This document shows, piece after piece, positions 1 to 36,277 of a stretch of 64,000 nt of DNA. The position numbers and the translations under genes were made by a program. The DNA comes from Papio anubis (Eukaryota > Chordata > Mammalia > Primates > Cercopithecidae). The stretch spans positions 94,783,181 through 94,847,180 of the forward strand of contig NC_044984.1 of assembly GCF_008728515.1 (NCBI RefSeq), given 5' to 3'. Within the stretch, counting starts at the first letter, position 1, and each line of letters opens with the position of its first letter. Under the pieces are notes generated by a model, which saw nothing but the letters and a program-made list of their open reading frames with translations, had not been told where the DNA came from and did not search any database.

Positions 1-87
1 TTAAGTGGATTCATTAATAAATCTGTACATTTCCAAGGGTGTAGTCTGATGCAGAGATTTAATTCAATGAAGGAGGCACCATGATAT

Positions 88-387
88 GGAGCCAGAAGGT
101 AAATATTTTGGACTTTGCAGGCCATACAGTGTCTGTTGCACCTACTCAACACTGCTGCTGTAGTGCAAAAGCAGGCAGAAACAAGCTAGAAACAAATGGG
201 CATGGTTATGTTCCAATAAACATTTTACAAACTGAAATTTGAATTTCATATGATTGTTGTGTGCCATTAAATATTATTCTTCTTTTGATTTTTTTCTCAC
301 CATTCAAAAATGTAAAAAACATTCTTAGCTTGTGGGCTACACAAAAACAGATGGTGAACCAATTGGCCATAGTTTGCCAACCCCCGA
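88..387 (-). mobile_element. hAT-Charlie-type non-autonomous DNA transposon remnant
   Basis: Phrases such as ggtaaatattttggactttg, caggccatacagtgtctgt and, at the far end, catagtttgccaaccccc match a common mammalian hAT non-autonomous element that starts by TIR with cagggg-tcggcaaact. The copy is diverged; I do not assign the subfamily. Confidence 0.55.
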
Positions 388-587
388 TATACAACAGTGT
401 TTCCCAAACACAGTCATTCACCTCTGACCTTCATCAGTTTGTTATGCCCATGTACAACTTGTACCATTATTTGCCTATTGTTTTCCCCTAGATCGACTCA
501 TTTAAAACAAAAAACAAAGGGTACCTATTATTCTAAGCAACAACATCTTTGAAATCATGGGTTTGATGTGCTAGTTACATCTTTTCC

Positions 588-884
588 TTTTTTTTTTCCT
601 GTGAGATAGAGTCCTGCTCTATCATCCAGGCTGGAGTGCAGTGGCGTGATGTCGGCTCACTGCAACATCCGCCTCCCGGATTCAAGCGATTCTCCTACCT
701 CAGCCTCTCGAGTAGCTGGGACTACAGGTGCCAGCCACCACACCAACCAATTTTTTTGTATTTTTAGTAGAGATGGGATTTCACCATGCTGGCCAGGCTG
801 GTCTCGAACTCCTGACCTCAGGTGGTCCACCCACCTCTGCTCCCAAAGTGCTGGGATTACAGGCGTGAGCCACCACACCCAGCC
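588..884 (-). mobile_element. Alu (AluS-like), minus strand
   Basis: A full-length Alu reads from its poly(T) to cacccagcc. It is flanked by a 15-base direct repeat, ctagttacatctttt, at 571-585 and 886-900, the target-site duplication. Confidence 0.93.
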
Positions 885-904
885 ACTAGTTACATCTTTT
901 TCAA

Positions 905-1000
905 AGCATATATATATACACACACATATATATAGTATACTTATATAAAAATTTATATATAGATTAATTGTAATATATATACTAGCATATATGTGTTATA
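905..1000. repeat. AT-rich (TA)n/(CA)n simple repeat
   Basis: Runs of tatata and cacaca give way to degenerate AT-rich sequence. No gene is visible between this tract and the LTR at 1352; 1090-1240 has weak MIR-like similarity. Confidence 0.6.
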
Positions 1001-1433
1001 ATTAAGAATGTAAGTTGTTTTATCATTTCAAATCCAACTCTAGTCCCACTAGAGGGACATATATTACACTTTGGGATGTACCCATGTGGTGGAAAGAACG
1101 CGATATTAGCGTCCATGAAGACTAAATTTTAGTCACTTAATGGCCCTGAGCCTCAGGTTCTGTATCTTGAAATGAGAGGATGGATCAGCTGACTGTGGAA
1201 GGCTCTTCCTACACTGATAGTCTATGATAATATGAAATATAAATATAAAGACCTTTCCCCCATCTTTTAGCATGCTTACATGTGAACTGTATTTGAATTT
1301 CAGCATCTGTACTGTGAGTCAAAAATAGCTGAATCATGCTGTTTAGTGTCTGTCTGAGTCCGTTTGGGTTTCTACAGAATACCATAAACTAGGTAGGTTA
1401 TAAAAAAAGAATTTTATTTTTATTTTTTATTTA

Positions 1434-1727
1434 TTTTTTTGAGACGGAGTCTCACTGTGTCACCGAGGCTGGAGTGCAGTGGCGCAATCTCAGCTCACTG
1501 CAACCTCTGCCTCCCAGGTTCAAGCGATTCTTCTAGTTCAGCCTCCTGCATAGCTGGGATTACGGGCACATGCCACTATACCCGGCTAATTTTTGTATTT
1601 TTGGTAGAGACAGGATTTCGCCATGTTGGCCAGGCTGGTCTCAAACTCCTGACCTCAGGTGATCCGCCCACCTCAGCCTCCCAAACTGCTGGGATTACAA
1701 GCATAAGCCACTGTGCCTGTGCCTGGC
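1434..1727 (-). mobile_element. Alu, minus strand, inside the MST LTR
   Basis: A full-length antisense Alu runs from ttgagacggagtctcactg to gcctgtgcctggc. Confidence 0.92.
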
Positions 1728-1729
1728 TT

Positions 1730-2040
1730 TTTTTATTTTTTATTTTTTATTTTTATTGTTTTCACAGTCTCACTCTGTTGCCCAGGCTGAAGTGCAGTGG
1801 TGCAATCTCAGCTCGCTGCAACCTCTGCCTCCTGGGTTCAAGTGATTCTTGTGCCTCAGCCTCCCAAGGAGTTGGGATTATAAGCATGCACCATCATGCC
1901 CAGCTAGTTTTTGTATTTTTAGTAGAGATGGCGTTTCATCATGTTGGCTATGCTGGTCTTGAACTCCTGGCCTCAAGTGATCCACCCAGCTCGGCCTCTC
2001 AAAGTGCTGAGATTACAGGCATGAGCCACCGCTCCTGGCC
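1730..2040 (-). mobile_element. Second Alu (older), minus strand, inside the MST LTR
   Basis: A full-length antisense Alu starts with a degenerate T-rich tail and ends at ccgctcctggcc. It directly abuts the Alu before it in the same orientation. Confidence 0.9.
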
Positions 2041-2444
2041 TAGAAATGTATTTCTTACAGTTCTGGAGGCTGGGGAGTCAAAGATCGAGGTGCTGGCAGA
2101 TTGGTGACTTGGGAAGGCCAGCTTCCTGGTTCATAAACAACTACCTTCTCTTTGTCTGCTCAAGGCAGAAGGGATGAGGGAGCTCTCTGGAGTTTCTTTT
2201 ATAAGGCACTAATCTCATTCATTTTTTACCTAGTCACTTCCCAAAGGTCCATCTCCAAATACCATCACATTGGGAATTAGGTTTTAACACAGGAATTTGG
2301 TGGGGACACAAATATTCAACCTACAACAGTGTCTATAAATTGGGCTTTTATATTGTAGCCTGTATGAAGAAGCAGCATCCATATTTTAAACACAAGCAGA
2401 AACTAGAGTCAAATCAACTAATCTATTTTTAACTCTTCTGCCAG

Positions 2445-26533
<24,089 letters not shown>

Positions 26534-26944
26534 TGTCTGAGGTGCACTTCTGTCTTCTCTTTACTTTAGAACCAGAAACTATCCATACCTATTGCCTTTC
26601 TTTTAGCCCAGCTTGTCAGAAGTCCAAATATGGGGGGTGGAGAAGATCTACCCAGCAACAAGGAAAAGAGAAATACTATCTTTCAATGACACGTATAGGT
26701 AAGGAGCTGTGCTCAGCTGGTAACATAGTTGATAATACATATTTTTTGACTTGACAGTTGACCCTTCTCTCAAAGAGCTGAACTTACTCAGAAAGGAATG
26801 ACTAGACGAAAAATGAGACAATACCATGTTGTTCAAAGAAACAGTGAAGGAAATGGGGATGTTTGGCCAGAAGGAATGTAAACAGTAGCAGTAGCTGCCA
26901 CCACATCTCTAGGGTAGCCATGCAGAGGAGGGCTTCATATTCCC

Positions 26945-26950
26945 AATAAA
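26945..26950 (+). promoter_or_regulatory. SLC17A8: Candidate proximal polyadenylation signal AATAAA
   Basis: AATAAA lies 412 bases after the stop codon. It is followed by GTTGTGG, a plausible GU-rich downstream element, so a short 3' UTR isoform is possible. Confidence 0.35.
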
Positions 26951-27105
26951 CCCCACGTTGTGGCAGGTGCTTTATAAACACTCTTATTTAATCTCTGCAC
27001 CTTTATGACACACATTTCTTATCCCCATTTTATAACCAACGAATCTAAAGCAACAAGAAATGAACTTGCTCAAGGTCATCTGCCAGGGTCAGTGCTGAGA
27101 TTGTT
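26950..27105 (+). repeat. MIR remnant inside the 3' UTR
   Basis: The order of motifs (gcaggtgctttataaacac, ttatttaatc, tatccccattttata, aacttgctcaaggtcat) is that of the MIR core SINE. It lies within the presumed SLC17A8 3' UTR. Confidence 0.6.
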
Positions 27106-28457
27106 GAAGCTCCCAATAGGTGGCAGTTTTTGGGAAGAAGATTTCCATTCAGTGTAGGGAAGACATTTGTAATAATGAAAACTGACAATGGAGTAATTGT
27201 GAGTAATTCACCATTTTAGCAGGTGTCAGGGAAGGGAAACATTTGGGTTGATGAGGCAGAGGGGATTCAAATGTGTGAGAGGCTAGATTCAAAGACCCTC
27301 AGTGTTCTATGTTATCTGAGGAGTCAAATGGTTCTGTGACTCCATAGTTTTTAAAGTAGTAAGGGTCACAGACTACATCAGAGATTCAAATAGTTTTTTT
27401 AAAGAAAAGCTAAGCAAGAGAGCCAAATTTTTAGGAATCTGATGGTCAAAATGGCTGAAAGCAGTAAACAAGAGTTTGGTTATTAAATTTCAACTTTTCG
27501 TAATATTAAGAATGTAGCTAAATGATGTCCCAAATTACTTGTAAACTTTTAAGACATTTAATAATTTAAGAAGTAGGTTCATGTGTTTTCTTAGGTACAA
27601 TTCTCCTGAAATAATTTTCTATTTAAAAAAATGTATATCTTTAGCCTTCTCTGCTGGAGATTATAGTAGGAAGTTTCATCAGATTATACAAAATTATGAT
27701 TTTGTATCAAAAGTATTCATGATGACTCTATTTGGAATGATATTCAGGGAAATCACAATAATATAGCAGTAGTTATACAGGGAAATCCTACAATGAAAAC
27801 ATTTGGGACAATTAGACCTACAGTTACTGTTGAAAAATTCACCTTTGATTGCATAAGGCAATTACATGGATACTTTTAGATATATTTAAATTTTTAACGT
27901 TGACATCTAGAGGGTTATTTGAAAATAAAATTATTTTCCTGTTCATTGGTTTTGAAAATTTTATTTCTACTTTCGGAAGAAATATATAATATGGAAAAAT
28001 TACAGATTTATTTGTAATTTATTATTGTAGGTGGTTTTTTTTTCTAATTTCTCCCACATGTATTTCTGGTCCCCAGTAATACTAGCTGAGTTGTAGTGTA
28101 CTTTATAAACGGAATAATCTTGGGGAAAAATTGTGACTCTTCATTAAATAATATTCTTTATGTCATTAGCATACAATTTATGTTAGTAGACATCTTTAAA
28201 TCTCTTTAATGAGTGAATCCATGCAAGCCCTATAGAACAGTTCCTAGCATGCAGGAAATGCCCAAGTAAATAGCTGTCATCATCATTGTCATCTTTTAAC
28301 ATTTTGGGGGACTTTCCAGTTGAAAAGAAAACATACTATGTCATTTTTATCCATTATCCCTGGAACTTATTGTGAAAGTTGTGCTGTTTGCTAAGTAAAA
28401 TAAAAAATAAAAAATTAGCAATTTATGATAGCCAGTGTTTTATTTTGTGTGTGTGTT

Positions 28458-28463
28458 AATAAA
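28458..28463 (+). promoter_or_regulatory. SLC17A8: Candidate distal polyadenylation signal AATAAA
   Basis: A canonical AATAAA sits after a GT-rich stretch and before T-rich DNA, about 1.9 kb after the stop codon. An A-rich run at 28400-28412 with AATAAAA variants could also serve. Confidence 0.5.
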
Positions 28464-28479
28464 GTCAAATAATTGTATT

Positions 28480-29130
28480 TTAAAAACTCATGTTAATCCT
28501 TAGGGTAGTATTATATATATTGTGACACAAAGTTGTATTTATCGCATCGTTTGAAGTTGATGTCATGTGCAGAAAATCCACATTTTTCCTGTAACTTGCC
28601 CTTATGATATGTATTTTTTAAAAATGAAATCATGGATCAATGTGTTAAAAACTAGAAAATACATTATTTTGTTGTGATGGGTTTTTCTCTGTGTAGGTTG
28701 CAATGGATAAATAATTACATTTTAACACCAGACAGATGCCATTTGCAAGTCATTGTACATTTTGCTGCAAATGTCCATTTGTAGGTAAACTCATGGATGC
28801 AAACCGTGGATTCTAGCAGGAAGGGAAGGAGGCCTATAGGTGCAGGGTTCTTGAGACAAGAAAGATCTGATGATCCTTTCCAAAAAATCAAAGTTTTGGA
28901 AATTCCTTAATATGCCAAGAAAAGTAAGTGTTAGAGAAATAATGACCCATTTGTATCCCTGTCTGGATGTTAAATTCAACAGGTAAAAATTGGAATCTGT
29001 ATTTCTATCTCACTCTGCCTCCTCCCAACCCCAATAAATCTTTTTCTTTCTCTATTTCTTATCTCAGTTAGTCACATTATCCTTTTGCTCAAGCTAGAAT
29101 TCTTAGAGTCATCCTTGACTTAAAATTTTT
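28480..29130. other. Sequence past the SLC17A8 3' end
   Basis: AT-rich DNA with no recognised element or gene. Confidence 0.4.
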
Positions 29131-29880
29131 TCCCCTTCTCTTTTTTCTCTGCCAAGTTCATGTAATTTAATTTTCAATCTGTAGATCCATGTCTTACATC
29201 AGCTTGGGAAAACTCTCTCCATTACCTCTTAATATACTGCTTTTGCTCCATTCTCTCTCTCCTGTTTTTCTAGGCATTCAGTTATATGTATTCTAGACGT
29301 ATGTAGGTGTCTGACCACCTGTTTTGTATTTTCCAATGCTTTGCCTCTTTATATGTCATGCTGGATATCTTCTCCTGACTTATTTTTCAGTTCTTTATCT
29401 CTCTCTTCAGTGAGGTCTAACCTGTAAAAATCCATCCATTGTGTTCTTAATCTTAGTGACTGTATTTTCAGTTCTAGAATTGTTATTGGTTCTTTTTCAC
29501 TTCTGCTATGTCTTTTAAAAAACATTTCCAGCTCCTTGCTGAAATTTTCAATACCATATTTTATTTTCTGGGACATAGTAAGCTAATGGTTTTAAAGTCT
29601 GCTCAGTGCCAATATTTGGAGACCATATTAGTCTCTTTTGTTGTTGTTGGTTTTGCTGGTCCTTATTCATACTATCTTAACTGCATCTATGCCTGGTTTT
29701 CCTTGATTTTATCAGCCATTGCATTTGAAAAATTATTTGTAGAAATAATTTTTAGCAATTTTAGCCATGAAATAGTGCTTCTTCTTCTTTTTCTTTTTTC
29801 TTTTCCTTCTAGGAGATCTTTGTTTGCTTCTTTCATGAGCCTAAGGGCATTAACTGTCTGGGATCATCTTAGTCCAGTTG
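29130..29880 (-). mobile_element. Old LINE-derived segment (L1M or HAL1 type), tentative
   Basis: Phrases such as atgtcatgctggatatcttc, gttctttatctctctcttca and tgctgaaattttcaatacc recall a frequent old LINE-related antisense sequence. No open frame survives; subfamily not assigned. Confidence 0.45.
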
Positions 29881-30067
29881 CAGGGCCTTAGGTATTTTGT
29901 GCCATCCAGATGATTTGAAGCTGGACAACAGGATGTGTGAAGGCTCTTTTACTTCCTATTCACCCTTACTGCTAGAGCATAGCACTTAAGGGTCCCAACC
30001 CGCACTACAATGTTTTAACCGGAGTCCAACTCTTGTCCCCAAACCAGGCCATCAAAGACACCGCTCA

Positions 30068-30112
30068 GCTTTGTTAGAATTAACAAACACTGGCTTTGTT
30101 AGAATTAACAAA
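30068..30112. repeat. 25-base tandem duplication
   Basis: gctttgttagaattaacaaa occurs at 30068-30087 and 30093-30112 without change, 25 bases apart. The inner ttgttagaattaacaa is close to palindromic. Confidence 0.92.
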
Positions 30113-31234
30113 TTCTCCCAGGAGAAAAGTGGCCTCAAATGTCAGAGTCACTTCTCTGGATTTTCATCTTCTGTCAGATGTCAGATGGTAGCCTGGAAAT
30201 TTTTCACTACCATGTTGGCTTTCCAACGCTTTTGAGAGAATTAATTTCTTTTTTTTTTAGTTTAGCTTTCCTAGTAGGAAGATTGGTCTGAATTACCTAG
30301 TCTACCATTAATAAACGCTGAAATATCTTTTAATTTTAACTTCACAAGTTCTCTCCAACTAATCTACCTCCTTAGGGGTAGTGTGGTAATAAATTAAACT
30401 TAGATCTCAGTAGTTTAATATAGCAAATGTTTAGTTCTCTCTTGTGTTACAAGTTGAAAGTAGGTTGGTTGGGGTGGAGTGGAGTGGAGGCTTGTTCCAG
30501 ACAGTCACTCAGGCATCCAGGATGTATTTTCTCCATTCAGCATCTTGTAGTCAATTATTGGGAACATATAAATTCTGATATCACCATGAATGGGAAAAGG
30601 AGAAGGAGGCACACTGGGTTTTACTGCTTCACTTGGAAACAACACAGTCACTTTTGGTTGCGGTCCATTGACCTATGCTAGCCGCATAGCCCCAACCTAA
30701 CTTCAAGGGTGGCTAGGAAACAAAGGGGAGCACGTAGATAGCTGAGCAAGCATGAATTACACCTTCCATTCAGCTCTAGCCTTGGTTCAAGGTCTTATGA
30801 ATTCTCACTTAGCATATTGAAATAGTTTTCTAACCCCAACTGTCATAAATGATGTAAACTTGCTATGTGTCATTCTGAGAGATCTGAACTAGGTTGTAAG
30901 GAGCAAATCTTTGTAGCGAAAGGGGCCATGAGCTTCCTCCAGGGAAGACCGGAGACCTCAAAGATATCAATTCCCTGGAATAAAATAGATTCTGGATGAT
31001 TCTAACTTGAATTAGTAACCACATGGGCCAAACTAAAGGGGCAGGGAAGTTGACTTTTCCTTTAGATTACATGTAGTACTATATCCCAGGCCTTATACTA
31101 AGTCCTTTTCATACATAATCTCATTTAATTCTCATGGCAACCCAATGAGAAAGGGTTAATGATTTCTTCCCAAATATTTATTAATAAGTAAATGGTATTT
31201 CAGAGAAGAATTTAAAGTCAGGTCCCTAAAGGCC

Positions 31235-31375
31235 ATATTTTAATCTTAATTCTTAATTAAGACTAATAATCTATTCTTAATTTTTAAATTCTTTAACCAT
31301 AAGTCTAATTAAGATCAAACTCATATTTTAATCTAATCTTAATTAAATCATACTCTTAATTCTTAACCTTTAATC
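31235..31375. repeat. Low-complexity TTAAT/ATTAAG-rich tract
   Basis: The words cttaatt, attaag and aatctta recur many times on both strands over about 140 bases, including the palindrome cttaattaag. Confidence 0.6.
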
Positions 31376-32779
31376 TGTTCTCTGTGGCTTCTACTGACTA
31401 GCAGTAATTCCAGACAGTGGTGTTCTCAAAGTCAAGAGTGTTCCAGTTATTTCAGTGAAGTATGATCAAAGTGATGGAATGAGCTCTGGCAGCTTACTCT
31501 AGACCCAAGGAGATACGGACAGGTGAAAAACCAGATGAATGTGTGAGATCTTTCTTCTCATCAACTGCTGGACTGCAGCGGGACGTGAGAACCAGGGGCC
31601 CCTGTATTTCCCCTATTTCCATAGCTATACAGATAGGTAAGATAAGAAAAAGTTGAACCCAATGCTTACTGGGTGTGTTTGTGTTGAGTGAGGGTTCGTT
31701 TGCAAGGGGCTGATTTTTTCCCCAGGAATCCCAAGTTTAGACACAACAAACACCCAGCCACACAGTACATGCCTTGCATAGATGGGGTGCTCAACCAATA
31801 TGGTCTTCAAAATCTGATGTGGTGTTTAAGGAGATTATGCTGGTGATGGCACTCAGGTTGTCTTGTTAAACATGGCAGAACAAATGCAGTCATTTCTAGC
31901 CGATTTCTAAAACTAAAATAAAACAACACATAAACTTGCCAGGACAAAGTGAAAGTGGGAGAAAAATCACATTTAGAAAGCTGAATGGGGATGCATGAGT
32001 CTTAACTGACTTCAGCAGAACTGAGCAAGAAAGAAGAAAGCTCTTTCATGTTACTGCACCCAAGAAAGGTTTAAAATGGAAGGTACCAGCACCAGGTACC
32101 TCTGGAGGACAGAGTGAAGAGAGTGGAGTGGGGTTGAGGAGGACTGAGAACATAAGGACTGGCTGAAAGTTAACATTACCAGATTTAGCAATGCTGTTGA
32201 AAGTGCATGTAAGAAGCAGTTATCACCCCAGATCTCTCTTCCACCAGCTCAACCAAGAAACTGTCCCTCCCCATACCTACTGGAAAACAGGAGGTTCATT
32301 TTCTGGATGTGGGCACTATGGATTCAAGAACACCCATAATAGCTGAGTATCAGCTCCAAAGGCTACAGAGTTTAATCCATTTTGGTTACTGATGTATCTC
32401 AAGTATCTAGAGATGCCTGGCATTTAATAGCCACCTGGAAATTATTTTTCAAATGCATGCATGAATGAATGAATCTTGTTAAACACAGGGAAATTAATCA
32501 AAAGTTTGCATGCTGAACACTGAAAACTTCCAGCTGCCTTGTTGGGCTGAGCTTCCAAAATGCTGCCAGTCAGAATCATATCCCTTAGGCAGGAGATTAT
32601 AGGATTCATGGGATGAGTGGTGGGAACTCACATATAAGTAAAAGGGCTTATAACTATTGACATTTGGGGGTTTCCCCATCAAAATAAAATGATCTTTGCC
32701 TAGTCACTCCCTGTAGGACCTACCCACCAAGCCCTGCCCAAGGGAATTATTCATTCATTAATTCACTTATTCATTCCAC

Positions 32780-32947
32780 AATTTTTTTTTTTTTTTTTTT
32801 AGACAGGATTTCACTCGGTCATATAGGCTGGAGTGTAGTGGCACCATCATGGCTTACTGCAGCCTTGACCTCCTGGGCTCAAGCGATCCTCCCACTTCAG
32901 CCTCCTGAGTAGCTGGGACTACAGGCATGTGCCACCATGCCTAGCTA
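32780..32947 (-). mobile_element. Right half of an Alu, minus strand
   Basis: The sequence runs from a 20-T tail through agacaggatttcactcggtc to caccatgcctagctaa and stops at the dimer linker. Confidence 0.85.
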
Positions 32948-32954
32948 AGTTCAA

Positions 32955-33340
32955 CAACTATTCAGCACCTGTAATGAGCACCTCTAATGTTCTAGGCACT
33001 AGGGCTAGAAAATAAATAAACAAAATAGGTTTCTGCTCTTATGGAGCTTATATTCTGAGGGAAGACACAAAAAATAAGGCTGTTAATGAGTAAAACCAGG
33101 ACACAGTATGCCAGTGCTAAGTGCTGAGAACAAACATAAAACCAGGTAAGGGCGGTGGGGAATATGAGGGATGATGTGTTAGGTCAAGTGTCCAGGGATA
33201 ATGTGATCTTTGAGTGGAGAACTGAAGGCTGTAAGGAAGCAAGTCAAGTGCATTTTGGGGGACAGGGTTCCAGGCAAAGGAAGAAACAAGGACAAAGGCC
33301 CTGAAGGGGGGACATGATGGGCATATTTAAAGAACACTAA
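32955..33340. repeat. L2-like remnant
   Basis: Motifs ttctaggcactagggctaga, cttatggagcttatattctg and ggacaaaggccctgaagg follow the L2 3' region. Confidence 0.5.
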
Positions 33341-34370
33341 GTCCCTTAAGGTACTCGGGTTCTGGACATGTTTCGAAGGAAGAGGAACATTTTCTGAGAG
33401 GCAGAAGACTGGGGAGGAGCAGGACAATACTGGGGGAAGGAACTGGGAATTTTGACTTGTTTGATTTTAGAGCTTTCCTTGCCTATTGATATCTCAGTGG
33501 CAGTATCAGGTAGGCAGTGGAAATACAGTCTAGGATTCAGGCCAGAAGTCAGAGCTGGAACTGTACATTGGTAAGTCACTATCACATCACACAGCTGGTC
33601 TGTAAAGCCAGAAGACCAGATGAGATTGTCAAGATTCCAATACAGAGAAGAACACGAATAAGCCCTGGGGACACTCCAACATGGAGAAATCAGGAAGATG
33701 AGTAGGAGCAAGTAGAAGAGATAGAAAAAGGGAGATAGGGGGTGGGGGTGATGGAACCCCAAGAGAGTGGTGTCCTGTGGCCAAGTGAAGCAAGTGTGAT
33801 GTGGAGGAGTGCATGGTCCCTGGGTCAAAGCCTCTGTGAGATCAAGGAAGATGAAGACTGAGGATGGGCCATTGGATTTAGCAACATGGAGATCACTGGT
33901 GCCTTGACAGTGGCAGTTTTAATATAGTGGTGATGACAAAAACCCTGAATGGTATGTATTTAATCAAGATGATCATTTTATTTTCTTCCTCTTACTTATG
34001 AACAGACAGCCAAGGATTGCCAGATAGTTCAGGGAAGTTTCCAATAGGAAAGACAGAGATGAAAAAAAAAAAAAACAAAAACAGAAAGAAAGGTAGTTGG
34101 AGGAAACCAGATATCACAGGGAATAGAACGAACCTGAACTTCAAAGAGAAGAAAAGATACTGCATGCTTGAGACAAAAATAGAATTATAGTTTCAAAAAA
34201 GGAAGATACATTCAGAGGAGAAGAGATTGGGCTAGAGAGAATCTTGAGTCTAGGAGGTCAGTTAGGAGTCTATTACAACAATTTAGAAACGAGGGCCTAG
34301 ACTAGGGGATTCAGGGAATGGAAATGGGAAAAGAGGCTTGTTATAGAAAACCTAAAAACAAAAAAAATTT
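33340..34370. other. Intergenic sequence, no gene seen
   Basis: Purine-rich ordinary DNA, some L2-like. Open frames on the minus strand here lack family similarity and splice or promoter context. Confidence 0.4.
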
Positions 34371-34371
34371 T

Positions 34372-34650
34372 TTTCTAATTGGGTTTGGTGGTGCACACCT
34401 GTAGCTCCACCTTAGGAGGCTTAGGCAGGTGGATGGCTTGAGGCTGGGAGTTTGAGACCAGCCTGGGCATCATAGTGAGAACTCATCTCTACCAAAAAAT
34501 TTAAAAAATTAGCTGGGCATGGTGGCATGTGATTGTATTCTCAGCTACTTGGGAGGCTGAGGCAGGACGATTGCTTGTGCCTAGGAGTTTGAGGCTGCAA
34601 TGAGCTATGATCATGCCACTGCACTCTAGCCTGGGCAACAAAGTAAGACC
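34372..34650 (+). mobile_element. Old Alu (AluJ-like)
   Basis: It starts tttggtggtgcacacctgta, is heavily mutated and ends near gcctgggcaacaaagtaaga. Confidence 0.85.
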
Positions 34651-34842
34651 GTGATGAGGTCTTACTTTGACCCCTTTGACCTCTTCAAAAAAAGAATGAG
34701 GGGGAAACCTCCCCCCTTTTTTCTAAAAAGTATAATATATGCTTCTTGTAGAAAAGCTTCGATATATAGAACATGTATTGAAGAGAATAAAAATGACCCT
34801 AGTATTACAGCCAATTTAATAATTCTTGAATTCCTCTAGCAG

Positions 34843-34902
34843 TCCTCTTGCCTCAACCTTCCAAAGTGCTGAAATTACAGGCATGAGCCACCAAGCCCAG
34901 CC
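34843..34902 (-). mobile_element. Short Alu 5'-end fragment, minus strand
   Basis: Sixty bases from tcctcttgcctcaaccttcc to accaagcccagcc match the first part of an Alu in antisense. Confidence 0.75.
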
Positions 34903-34959
34903 TCATATTTAATAACTCTTAACATTCAGGCATGTATGCCACCAGTCTTTTCTCTAAGC

Positions 34960-35177
34960 CAGAGGTGTCCAATCTTTTGGCTTCCCTGGGCCACACTGGA
35001 AGAACTGTCTTAGGCCACACATAACATACACGAACGCTAATGATAGCTGATGAGCTAAAAAAAAAAAAAAAAAAAAAGATCACAGAAAAACTCATGTTTT
35101 AATAAATTTGTGTTGGGCCACATTCAAATCTGTCCTGGGCCACATGCAGCCCATAGGCCGTGGGTTGGACAAGCTTG
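34960..35177 (+). mobile_element. Non-autonomous hAT transposon (MER30-like)
   Basis: Ends cagaggtgtccaat and ttggacaagcttg form terminal inverted repeats. Inner phrases cttccctgggccacactgg and gatagctgatgagctaaaaa match a common primate hAT element. Eight-base flanks ctctaagc and ctctacac are a target duplication with two differences. An inner A-run of 22 has expanded. Confidence 0.85.
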
Positions 35178-35199
35178 CTCTACACACATATTTTTGAAC

Positions 35200-35960
35200 A
35201 AAATTGGGATCATACTATAGCTACCGTTTTCTATCCTACTTTTTGCACTTAACCATATATAATAAGTCCTCATGTATTTAAATATTCTTTGATAACATGA
35301 TTTTTAAAAATTCACATACAATAAAATGCACAAATCAGGTTTACTGTTTGGTTGATTTTTACCTTTGTATACATATACCTGTGTAAACAGTCCTCAGTGG
35401 TAACCACTGTTCTGATTTCTATTATTGTAGATAAATTTTGCCTGAACTTAAACTTCATATAAATGGAATTTATACAGCATCAGCTCTTTTGAATCCTATT
35501 CCTTTCCTTCAGTTAATATTTTAAAAATTGATCCACATTTTGTGTTTATCAGTAGTTCATTTTTTAATAGATGCGTCATACTGCATTGTATGGGTATATT
35601 AAAATTTGTTTACTTATTCTTCTATTGATAGCCATTTGAGTTATTTCCAATATTTTTTGGAGGATGGGTATTATAAATAAAGCTTATATAAGTATTCTTG
35701 TATTTTTGCGAACATGTTTTTATTTCTTTAGGAGCAGAATTGCTGGACCCTAGGGCAGGCATATGTTTAGCTTTATAAGACACTGCCAAAAAATTTTCCA
35801 TCATGCTTGTACCATTTTACCTTTCTACCATTTATGAATTACAGTTCCAATTACTCCACATTCTCATCAGTGAGAACACGATTTTAATGACCAAACGTCT
35901 AACAACTAGACCAGTTGTTAGATGTTTAGATGTCAGTGTTAGATGCTTTAAAGAGTTTCT
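35200..35960 (-). mobile_element. Old L1 (L1M-type) fragment, minus strand
   Basis: Antisense L1 3' phrases appear in order: tcatactgcattgtatgggt, gccatttgagttatttccaa, aggagcagaattgctggacc and ccacattctcatcagtgaga. Confidence 0.75.
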
Positions 35961-36277
35961 ACATTTTCACCATTATAAAGAGTAATAATGAAGTTCTTGA
36001 CTATAAATCCTTGACTTCATCTGTAAGAGACGTTTTCAAGGGAAAATTAAACCGACTTTTTATTTCTATATGGTGTATCATTCAGTAAGTAACTGGTTAA
36101 ATTTACTAGCAACAATAATAGAACAGATAATGTAAAAGTGCGGCTGACTGAAAAACAATTTCAAGGTGGCTTTGATGTGGGTTTCTTCCACAAATACATT
36201 TGAAGTGAAAGGATGACTGAAATTCCAGGGTTCGAAAGCACTTCAAACACAAGGATAACCCAAGATAATAGTATCTC

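Larger units (their letters stand above)
1352..2329 (-). mobile_element. MST-type MaLR solo LTR, interrupted by two Alus
   Basis: The ends read gtctgagtccgtttgggttt and acaaatattcaacctacaac in the minus orientation of an MST-family LTR. Inner motifs include ttcttacagttctggaggct and ttttataaggcactaatctc. Two Alus (1434-1727 and 1730-2040) occupy the middle. It is non-coding. Confidence 0.8.
26534..28480 (+). other. SLC17A8: Probable SLC17A8 3' untranslated region
   Basis: No open frame continues after the TAA. The sequence is AT-rich and free of Alus, unlike its surroundings. An early AATAAA at 26945-26950 and a better-placed one at 28458-28463, followed by T-rich sequence, are candidate cleavage signals. 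I take the distal one as the main end, giving a 3' UTR of about 1.9 kb. The exact end is inferred. Confidence 0.55.
29900..32780. other. Intergenic stretch with few clear elements
   Basis: MIR-like sequence occurs at about 31078-31230 (cctaaagg preceded by ttaattctcatggcaaccca). The part at 31235-31375 is rich in ttaat and attaag repeats. At 30430-30740 there is a GC-richer segment that resembles an old interspersed repeat I cannot name. No gene is supported. Confidence 0.4.

Noticed and set aside
1439..2107. 222-codon open frame on the plus strand
   Set aside because: It reads through two antisense Alus; phrases such as SPRLECSGAISAHCNL are the usual Alu translation.
29508..29891. 127-codon plus-strand frame with hydrophobic stretches
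   Set aside because: It lies in an old antisense LINE-like segment; the hydrophobic look comes from T-rich DNA.
33346..33828. 160-codon minus-strand open frame
   Set aside because: No family similarity, no splice or promoter context, proline- and serine-rich by composition; it overlaps L2-like sequence.
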